From Actinoplanes missouriensis 431 (lineage in GTDB: Bacteria; Actinomycetota; Actinomycetes; Mycobacteriales; Micromonosporaceae), in the NCBI RefSeq assembly GCF_000284295.1, contig NC_017093.1, positions 186,001-250,000 on the forward strand: a stretch of DNA of 64,000 nucleotides. The letters run 5' to 3'. The number at the start of each line of letters is the position of its first letter. Within the stretch, counting starts at the first letter, position 1. Under the pieces are notes generated by a model. It was not told the DNA's origin and did no database searches. It was given only the letters and a program-made list of their open reading frames with translations. Made by a program: the position numbers and the translations under genes. This document shows, one piece after another, positions 57,820 to 64,000 of this stretch.

Positions 57820-58635
57820 TCATTCCTCAGATCTGCCCAGCTCGCGATAGGCGGCCCGGAGCGTGTCCACGAGCGGGATGTGCCGCACCACCACCTTCGG
57901 CGGGTCGAGCGCACGCAGCAGCAGCTCCGGTGGCGCGGCGCCGCGAGCCGGCCGTTCCCGCAGCCGGCCCAGGCTGATCCCGGGGGCGTAGAAGTCGGCG
58001 AGCCGATCCTCCAGCGGCTCGTCCTCGACCGCGAGCGGGTCGGCTGTCTCCTCGTCCGGCTCGGGAGTGCCGCGCAGCTCGTCGAGGAGCGCGTCCCGGG
58101 CCTTGCCGCGCCAGGCCAGCACCAGGAACGGGTCGTCGTCGAACGCCTCGGCGAGCACGTAGAGCGCGGCTGAGCCGTGCTTGCAGGGGACACCCCAGTC
58201 CGGGCAGGAGCAGGAGATGTTCAGGTCCGAGGGGAAGAGCGGCATGCCGAGGTCGGTGAAGAGCTCGACGATCTCGTGCGGCATCTCGCCGGCCAGCAGG
58301 GCGGCCCGGTAGAGCGCCTGCCCGGCCAGCGCCGCGGTGATCTCGGCCCACTGCTCCTCGTCGTAGGCCTCGATCCGGATCTCCACCTGGTACGGCGTGG
58401 GCCGCGACCCCTGCACCCGAGCCGTCACCCGGCCCGGCAGCAGGGCGAAGTCCATCACCTGGCCCTTGCGCGCATAGGTCCGGCCCCGGGCCAGCCGCCC
58501 CGGCTGGCAGACGCTCTCCAGCACGTCGACGAACCGGCGTGACCACCACTGCTCGCCGATCTTGCCGCGCTGCGACCTGACCGCGAGGCCACCGTCCACC
58601 TTGATCGGCGGCCCGGACTCGAAGAACTGAGGCAT
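57820..58635 (-). CDS. SWIM zinc-finger protein
   Basis: The 271-residue protein carries the SWIM motif CxCxnCxH in ISCSCPDWGVPCKHGSA (about 140-157). An N-terminal domain begins WWSRRFVDVLES, and a helical, acidic C-terminus follows. SWIM proteins of this type travel with SNF2 helicases in bacteria, and here the helicase gene ends one base before this start. The pair probably works on DNA together, with the zinc finger as a binding or adaptor unit; the process is unknown. Confidence 0.92.
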   Translation of the reverse strand: MPQFFESGPPIKVDGGLAVRSQRGKIGEQWWSRRFVDVLESVCQPGRLARGRTYARKGQVMDFALLPGRVTARVQGSRPTPYQVEIRIEAYDEEQWAEITAALAGQALYRAALLAGEMPHEIVELFTDLGMPLFPSDLNISCSCPDWGVPCKHGSAALYVLAEAFDDDPFLVLAWRGKARDALLDELRGTPEPDEETADPLAVEDEPLEDRLADFYAPGISLGRLRERPARGAAPPELLLRALDPPKVVVRHIPLVDTLRAAYRELGRSEE

Positions 58636-58636
58636 G

Positions 58637-61600
58637 TCAGCGCACCGCCGCCGGGTCGAGCGAGAACAGCTCCCGCAGCTGATCGGTGCTCAGGTCGGTG
58701 ATCCAGTCCTCGCCGGTGCCGACGACCGAGGAGGCGAGCGACTTCTTCCGCTCGATCATCTGGTCGATCTTCTCCTCCAGCGTCCCGGTGCAGATGAACT
58801 TGCGCACCTGCACGTTGCGCGACTGCCCGATCCGGAACGCCCGGTCGGTGGCCTGGTCCTCGACCGCCGGGTTCCACCACCTGTCGAAGTGCACGACGTG
58901 GTTCGCCGCGGTCAGGTTGAGGCCGGTGCCGGCCGCCTTCAGCGAGAGCAGGAACACCATCGGCTCGGAGCCGGTCTGGAAGCGGTCGACGAGCTCGTCG
59001 CGGCGGGCCTTGCTGAGCCCGCCGTGCAGCCAGAGCACCGGGCGGTCGAGCTGCGCCGCGAGGTAGGGCTGGAGCAGCGAGCCCCACTCCGCGTACTGGG
59101 TGAAGACCAGGGCCTTGTCGCCGTCCTCCACGATCTCCTCGGCGAGCTCCTCCAGGCGCGCCAGCTTGCCCGAGCGGCCGGGCAGGCGGGACCCGTCCTT
59201 GAGCAGGTGGGCGGGGTGATTGCAGACCTGCTTGAGCTTCATCATGGCGGCGAGCACGTTGCCCCGGCGCTGGATGCCCTCGGTGCTCTCGATCTCGGCC
59301 ATCATGTCCTCGACGACGGCCTGGTAGAGGGTGGCCTGCTCGGGGGTGAGCGAGCACCACACCTTCATCTCGTTCTTCTCCGGCAGGTCCGAGATGATGC
59401 TCTTGTCGGTCTTGAGGCGCCGCAGCACGAAGGGACCGGTGGCCCGTTTCAGCGCGGCGGTGGCATCGGCGTCCTGCCGGTTCTCGATCGGCTCCTGGAA
59501 CCGCCGCCGGAACCGTTTCGCCGGCCCGAGCAGCCCGGGGTTGCAGAAGTCCATGATCGACCAGAGCTCGGCCAGGTGGTTCTCCACCGGCGTGCCGGTC
59601 AGCGCCAGCCGGGTCCGCGCCGGCAGCGCCCGGACCGCCTGGGACTGCCGGGTGCCACTGTTCTTGATCGCCTGAGCCTCGTCGCAGGCGACCCGCCCCC
59701 AGGTCACCCTCCGTAATGTCTCTAGATCACGCAGCGCAGTGCCGTAGGTGGTCAGCACCAGATCCGACTCGGCGACCACGGCGTCGAACTCCTCGCCGCG
59801 CAGCCGGGTGCCGCCGTGATGCACGTAGACCCGCAAGCTCGGCGCGAACCTCACCGCCTCTTTCTGCCAGTTGCTGACCAGCGACATCGGGCAGATCATC
59901 AGCGTTTTCTGCGTGGGGTCGGTGAGCATCAGCGACAGGGTCTGCGCGGTCTTCCCGAGACCCATGTCGTCCGCCAGGATTCCACCGAGTCCCAGGTGGG
60001 AGAGGAAGTTCAACCACGAAAGACCCCTTTCCTGGTACGGGCGGAGCGTCCCGTGGAAACCGGCCGGCGTCGGCAGCGGGGTCAGCCGCTCGGCGGCCTG
60101 CCCGGAGAGCAGGTCCCCGAGCATCCCGTCGGCGTCCACCTCGACCAGCGGCAGATCCTCGTCGCCGCCGTCGGCCACCTGCTGGAGCACCTCGCCGGCG
60201 GTGAGCTCACCCTCGTGACGGCGGCTCACCGCCTTGAGCGCGGCCTTCAGCTGGCGGTCGTCCAGCTCCACCCACTGACCGCGGACCCGGACCAGCGGCA
60301 CCTTGAGCCGTGCCAGCTCGGCCAGCTCCTCGGCGGTCACCGTGCTGTCGCCGATCACCAGGTCGAGCCGGAACTCGACGAGCTGCTCCAGGCCGAACCC
60401 GGAGTCGGCGACCGCGCGTGAGGCGCCGGCCTTGGACTTGCTCTTGGATCGGGTGGTGAGCTTGAGGCCGATGCCCTTGCGCCCGGCCCAGGACGGCAGC
60501 TGCACCCCGAAACCGGCCGCCTGCAGCAGCGGCGCGACCTGGCGGAGGAACTCGAACGCCTCACCGGTGGCGAGCGGCATCGCGGTCGGCTGCTTCTCCA
60601 GCAGCGCCACGTGCAGCAGCGGGAAGAGCCGGACCGCGCGGCCCAGCCCGGCCAGCAGCGTCTCGTCCGGGCGGCGGGGCAGGCCGGGGAAGCGCTCGCC
60701 CTGCCAGAGCGCCGCCGCTGACAGGTAGAGGCTGGGATCGTCGGCGGACTGCAGCGCGAACTCCAGCGACCACTGATCGTCGCCGGGCTGGGCCTCTCCG
60801 GGCTGGGCCTCTCCGGGCTGGGCCTCTCCGGGCTGGACCTCGCTGGGCGGTGGGGGTTCGATGAGCCGGAAGCTGACCCGGATCGGGCCGTTCGCCGCGT
60901 TCGCCGCCTGCATCCAGCCGTCCAGCGCCTGGCGCAGGTCGCGGACGTCCGCGCTCGCCGCGCCGGGCAGCGAGGGGTCGTCGATCGTGAGCGCGGAGAG
61001 CCAGCGGTCCGGCAGGGCGGCCTTGGGGCCCGGGCGGGCGCCGGCCAGGATCCGTTCCGGCATGACGTCCCGTGCGGCCTGGTCGACCAGGGCGTCCAGG
61101 GCGTCGCGGACCGTCCGGCCGATCGGGTGGGCGCCGCCGGTCGACCCGATCGCTCGCGCCACCGGGGGCATGCCGGCCGCGAAGTCCCGGTAGGTCGTCG
61201 CGTCCGCCCCGGTGAGCACCGGCCGCCAGCGCGCCGCGGGCACGCCCGACTCGATCACCAGCTGCGGCAGCATCCGGCCGCGCCGGGCCAGATCACAGGC
61301 GTAACCGGCGAGCAGGCAGAGGTATCGCAGGGACGGGCCGGCCGCCCAGGGGCCGCTCGGGTCGGGCTCGGCCAGCATCGCGAGCACCGGCGCGGCGGAC
61401 CGGGCCGGCACGGCGAGCACCGGGACCGTCCAGTCGCCGAGTCGAAGACCCCGGGTCGTGGCATCGAGGCCGGTCTCCGGCGAGGGGAGGGGTCCGCGCG
61501 CGGTGCCGGGCAGGGTGGCGGTCGCGGTCTCGGCCACCGCGTCGGCGACCGGCTCGCCCAGGGCGGCGCGCAGCGACTCGGCCGAGGCGGCGAAGGGGTG

Positions 61601-61726
61601 CGGCCGGGCGCTGCGGGCCCGGGAGGCCGACGTCGGCGGCAGATCGGGGTCCTCGGCCCAGAGCACGAGCCGTCCCGGACCGCCCCGGCCGGGCACCCAG
61701 CCACCATGAACGACGAGCACTTCCAC
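58637..61726 (-). CDS. SNF2-family DEAD/DEAH-type helicase
   Basis: The 1029-residue protein has an N-terminal bacterial SNF2-associated region (about 1-540) and then the two helicase lobes. Motif I is GGILADDMGLGKTAQTL, motif II is VACDEAQAIKN (DEAQ), TGTPVENHL follows, and the C-terminal lobe has SLKAAGTGLNLTAANHV and AFRIGQSRNVQVRKF. A PGEAQ repeat (about 295-316, three exact 15-bp units) sits in a linker. GTG 61726 is used. It forms an operon with the SWIM gene and is divergent from mqnC. Confidence 0.94.
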   Translation of the reverse strand: MEVLVVHGGWVPGRGGPGRLVLWAEDPDLPPTSASRARSARPHPFAASAESLRAALGEPVADAVAETATATLPGTARGPLPSPETGLDATTRGLRLGDWTVPVLAVPARSAAPVLAMLAEPDPSGPWAAGPSLRYLCLLAGYACDLARRGRMLPQLVIESGVPAARWRPVLTGADATTYRDFAAGMPPVARAIGSTGGAHPIGRTVRDALDALVDQAARDVMPERILAGARPGPKAALPDRWLSALTIDDPSLPGAASADVRDLRQALDGWMQAANAANGPIRVSFRLIEPPPPSEVQPGEAQPGEAQPGEAQPGDDQWSLEFALQSADDPSLYLSAAALWQGERFPGLPRRPDETLLAGLGRAVRLFPLLHVALLEKQPTAMPLATGEAFEFLRQVAPLLQAAGFGVQLPSWAGRKGIGLKLTTRSKSKSKAGASRAVADSGFGLEQLVEFRLDLVIGDSTVTAEELAELARLKVPLVRVRGQWVELDDRQLKAALKAVSRRHEGELTAGEVLQQVADGGDEDLPLVEVDADGMLGDLLSGQAAERLTPLPTPAGFHGTLRPYQERGLSWLNFLSHLGLGGILADDMGLGKTAQTLSLMLTDPTQKTLMICPMSLVSNWQKEAVRFAPSLRVYVHHGGTRLRGEEFDAVVAESDLVLTTYGTALRDLETLRRVTWGRVACDEAQAIKNSGTRQSQAVRALPARTRLALTGTPVENHLAELWSIMDFCNPGLLGPAKRFRRRFQEPIENRQDADATAALKRATGPFVLRRLKTDKSIISDLPEKNEMKVWCSLTPEQATLYQAVVEDMMAEIESTEGIQRRGNVLAAMMKLKQVCNHPAHLLKDGSRLPGRSGKLARLEELAEEIVEDGDKALVFTQYAEWGSLLQPYLAAQLDRPVLWLHGGLSKARRDELVDRFQTGSEPMVFLLSLKAAGTGLNLTAANHVVHFDRWWNPAVEDQATDRAFRIGQSRNVQVRKFICTGTLEEKIDQMIERKKSLASSVVGTGEDWITDLSTDQLRELFSLDPAAVR
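60785..60840 (-). repeat. 15-bp tandem repeat in the SNF2 gene
   Basis: GGGCTGGGCCTCTCC is repeated three times exactly (60785-60829) with a fourth, changed copy, encoding PGEAQ in frame. Copy number may vary among strains. Confidence 0.9.
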
Positions 61727-61863
61727 CCCCTGAAAAAGCCCCGTCGAGGTTACCCCCGGCCCGCCGCAGCGGGCCGCGAGCCGAGCCGCTGCGCACCGAT
61801 CTCGTTGCGAGCGGTGACCCGCGCCGCTGCCGACTCCGCGCGTGGAGTCGTACGCTTCGAGTC

Positions 61864-63105
61864 GTGACCGCGAATCCGGAGATCGACAGCATCCTGCAGC
61901 GCGGCGCCGACGGCGGGCGGATCACGCCCGAGGAGGCGCTGCTCCTCTACACGCAGGCCCCGTTCCACGCGCTGGGCGAGGCGGCCGACGCGGTCCGGCG
62001 ACGGCGTTACCCGGACGGCATCGTCACGTACCTGATCGACCGGAACATCAACTACACCAACGTCTGCGTCACCGCGTGCAAGTTCTGCGCGTTCTTCCGC
62101 GCGCCGAAGCACAAGGAGGGCTGGTCGCACCCGACGGAGGAGATCCTGCGGCGGTGCGGCGAGGCGGTCGACCTCGGCGCCACCCAGGTGATGCTCCAGG
62201 GCGGCCACCACCCGGACTACGGCGTGGCGTACTACGAGGACCTCTTCTCCTCGGTGAAGCAGGCGTACCCGCAGCTCGCGATCCACTCGATCGGCCCGAG
62301 CGAGATCCTGCACATGGCCAAGGTCGACGGCGTGTCGATCGAGGAGGCGGTGATCCGGATCAAGGCGGCCGGGCTGGACTCGATCGCCGGCGCCGGCGCG
62401 GAGATGCTGCCCGAGCGGCCGCGCAAGGCGATCGCCCCGCTCAAGGAGAGCGGCGAGCGCTGGCTCGAGGTGATGGCGGTGGCGCACCGGCACGGCCTCT
62501 CCTCGACCGCGACCATGATGATGGGCACCGGCGAGACGAACGCCGAGCGCATCGAGCACATCACGATGATCCGTGGCGTGCAGGACCTGGCGGTGGCGAA
62601 CGGCTATCGCGACGACGCCGTCGAGAAGGACCACACCGTCGGCGGCTTCCGGGCCTTCATCCCGTGGACGTACCAGCCGGAGAACAACCACCTGAAGGGC
62701 CGCACCCAGGCGACCACCGTGGAGTACCTGCGGTTCATCGCGGTCTCCCGGCTGTTCTTCGACAACGTCGCCCACCTGCAGGCGTCCTGGCTCACCACCG
62801 GCAAGGACATCGGCCAGCTCTCGCTGCACATGGGCGTCGACGACCTCGGCTCGATCATGCTGGAGGAGAACGTGATCTCCTCGGCCGGCGCCCGGCACCG
62901 GTCCAACCTGCAGGGCCTGATCTCGATGATCCGCACCGCCGACCGGATCCCGGCGCAGCGCGACACCTGGTACCGGCACCTCGCCGTGCACCGCACCGCA
63001 GCGGAGGACCCGACCGACGAGCGCGTGGTGTCGCACTTCTCCTCGATCGCGATCAAGGGCGGCGGAGCCGGGCGCACGCAGCTGCCGCTCGTGGACGCCT
63101 CCTGA
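61864..63105 (+). CDS. mqnC: cyclic dehypoxanthinyl futalosine synthase MqnC (radical SAM)
   Basis: The 413-residue radical SAM enzyme closes the spiro ring of dehypoxanthine futalosine. Iron-sulfur cysteines are C68, C72 and C75 (NVCVTACKFCAF). QVMLQGGHHPDYG, AGAGAEMLPERPRK and WTYQPENNHLKG are typical of MqnC. GTG 61864 has no Shine-Dalgarno sequence, and TACGCT eight bases upstream may act as -10 for a leaderless mRNA, without a good -35. It is the third mqn gene of the window and stands alone. Confidence 0.95.
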   Translation: MTANPEIDSILQRGADGGRITPEEALLLYTQAPFHALGEAADAVRRRRYPDGIVTYLIDRNINYTNVCVTACKFCAFFRAPKHKEGWSHPTEEILRRCGEAVDLGATQVMLQGGHHPDYGVAYYEDLFSSVKQAYPQLAIHSIGPSEILHMAKVDGVSIEEAVIRIKAAGLDSIAGAGAEMLPERPRKAIAPLKESGERWLEVMAVAHRHGLSSTATMMMGTGETNAERIEHITMIRGVQDLAVANGYRDDAVEKDHTVGGFRAFIPWTYQPENNHLKGRTQATTVEYLRFIAVSRLFFDNVAHLQASWLTTGKDIGQLSLHMGVDDLGSIMLEENVISSAGARHRSNLQGLISMIRTADRIPAQRDTWYRHLAVHRTAAEDPTDERVVSHFSSIAIKGGGAGRTQLPLVDAS

Positions 63106-63226
63106 CCCCTTTGGGGGGTGGTCGTCGGCCGTTCGGCCAGGTTCGGCTAGTCGGACCGGTGAGGGAGGGTTGCTCCTTCGTAACGAGGCCGCCTGTTGCC
63201 TGTACCCCGTCTTTGGCGCTGGTTAA

Positions 63227-63245
63227 GTTGCCTGCGTAAGGCAAC
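63227..63245. repeat. small inverted repeat in the mqnC 3' spacer
   Basis: GTTGCCT and AGGCAAC pair around GCGTA; the half-site GTTGCCTG also occurs at 63195-63202. The 292-base spacer 63106-63397 holds no gene I can support. Confidence 0.55.
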
Positions 63246-63334
63246 GAACACTTATGCGTCGCCAGCCGCGATCAGGTCGGTGACGAGCAGTCGGACCCGA
63301 CCGATGGCGGTCGTATATATAGAGAAGAAGGCCG

Positions 63335-63370
63335 AGGCCCCAACGTCGCAGCTCAGCGGCGGTGGGGCCT
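63335..63370. terminator. bidirectional terminator between convergent genes
   Basis: AGGCCCCA (63335-63342) pairs with TGGGGCCT (63363-63370). The minus-strand side continues into a pyrimidine-rich and then A+T-rich stretch (TTCTTCTCTATATATA), as expected for a terminator of the gene at 63398. Confidence 0.6.
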
Positions 63371-63397
63371 TCGCTGTGGGGGGCAGGTGGGGGGATC

Positions 63398-63781
63398 TCA
63401 GCTCAACCGGCGCGGGCCGGCCGGGAAAACGAGGACCTCGCCCGTGGTCTCCCGGCCGGCGCCCGGCGGCTGCACCGCCTTCTTGACCTCCAGCGCTCGC
63501 GCCATCCGCTCCGTACGCGCGGCCAGCAGCTCGGTGTGCTCATCGAGGTGCGAGAGCTCCGCCTTCAGCCCGGCCATCTCCGCGCGCAGGGCGATGACCT
63601 CCTGGCCGCTGCGTCGCGCGTCGCGGATGAACCATCCGGCACAGCCGATGGACAGCGCCTGCGCGAAGAGCAGTGCGGCGACGATCGGCGTTTCGTGCAT
63701 TTGGCTGAGGCCAGCGGCGATGAACGCCGCGCACGAGACACCGAGTCCGACATAGGCCAGGAAGCTGCGAGGGTGTTGCAT
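63398..63781 (-). CDS. small membrane protein with coiled coil
   Basis: The 127-residue protein has two hydrophobic segments (about 7-25 and 31-52), then a coiled coil (about 60-100, EVIALRAEMAGLKAELSHLD) and a disordered end. No family was recognised; the layout recalls small division- or envelope-associated proteins. A good start is ATG 63781. Confidence 0.7.
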   Translation of the reverse strand: MQHPRSFLAYVGLGVSCAAFIAAGLSQMHETPIVAALLFAQALSIGCAGWFIRDARRSGQEVIALRAEMAGLKAELSHLDEHTELLAARTERMARALEVKKAVQPPGAGRETTGEVLVFPAGPRRLS

Positions 63782-63916
63782 CTGGATCTCCGATCACGCC
63801 GGTTGGTTCGGTTGTGGCGTAGGAGGCGTGGCTGGCGGACCGCCTCCTGACACTCGCGCGTCAGCGCTGAGCGCCACTTTGTGACCGGCTTCACTCCCGC
63901 TAGCCGGCCCCATGGG

Positions 63917-64000
63917 TTAGAGCTGGCTGGGGTCCTGGCTCTCAGGACGGTCGCGATGCGTTTCACCCATCGACTGCACCGGCCTTGATCTGGCACCGCG
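63917..64000 (-). CDS. possible C-terminal end of a gene entering from the right edge
   Basis: An open frame from the edge ends in TAA with the hydrophilic sequence RPVQSMGETHRDRPESQDP shortly before the stop. It is too short to judge and is offered only as a possible gene end. Between it and the previous gene (63782-63916) nothing was seen. Confidence 0.25.
   Translation of the reverse strand, partial: RGARSRPVQSMGETHRDRPESQDPSQL

Noticed and set aside
63196-63486. Plus-strand open frame of 96 codons after mqnC
   Set aside because: It runs through the terminator hairpin and overlaps the end of the convergent gene; no ribosome site and no domain.

Overview
The window is about 70% G+C. Its genes are packed tightly, many with 4-base ATGA/GTGA overlaps, and GTG/TTG starts are common. 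Several genes fit a filamentous actinobacterium: a BldC-type regulator, the futalosine menaquinone pathway (MqnA, MqnC, MqnE with UbiD/UbiA/UbiX partners), system II cytochrome c maturation, DUF4229, SigE-family sigma factor, HelD-type RNA polymerase factor and a lone FliQ. A motile-spore member of the Micromonosporaceae (Actinoplanes-like) is my inference, not something the sequence proves. I see no tRNA, rRNA, insertion sequence, prophage or CRISPR array, so this looks like ordinary chromosome.

Region 1 (0-7.4 kb): the end of a membrane protein, a small conserved protein behind a perfect SOS box, mscL and a STAS anti-sigma antagonist. These are followed by a six-gene, translationally coupled operon that resembles a stressosome: RsbR, RsbS, RsbT, an RsbT-like/PP2C fusion, a histidine kinase with a degenerate RsbT-like head, and a receiver/PP2C phosphatase. 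Region 2 (7.4-15.1 kb): a PadR-controlled MacB-type ABC exporter, oligopeptidase B, a GlcE-like FAD oxidoreductase and two adjacent dihydrofolate-reductase-like paralogues. Region 3 (15.1-25.3 kb): a second signalling hub, with a cytoplasmic RsbW-like/GAF/PP2C protein divergent from a 1467-residue HAMP-array hybrid kinase and its response regulator. It is followed by a secreted pectate lyase with a CRP-like site, a single-pass exported protein and another STAS protein.

Region 4 (25.4-46.7 kb): the respiratory block. hemL, a histidine phosphatase, a thioredoxin-like lipoprotein, CcdA, ResB and CcsB supply heme and mature cytochrome c. UbiD, UbiA (MqnP), UbiX and MqnE serve menaquinone synthesis. 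A sigma factor/membrane partner pair sits between UbiA and UbiX, and bldC, an Lrp/AsnC regulator, a DEAD-box helicase, a Pro-rich tail-anchored protein and an NlpC/P60 hydrolase fill the rest. Region 5 (46.7-50.1 kb): a cobalamin riboswitch controls btuF-btuC-btuD, whose btuC/btuD junction carries a 33-bp tandem duplication. btuD overlaps an orphan fliQ that has a FliA-like promoter inside the end of btuD.

Region 6 (50.1-64 kb): a VOC protein, a HelD-type helicase coupled to a luciferase-like oxidoreductase, an ArsR-like regulator with an MFS exporter behind a large operator palindrome, mqnA, an aldo/keto reductase, a SWIM/SNF2 pair, mqnC and a small coiled-coil membrane protein. The best candidates for undescribed biology are the kinase-containing stressosome operon, the HAMP-array hub and the btuD-fliQ coupling.
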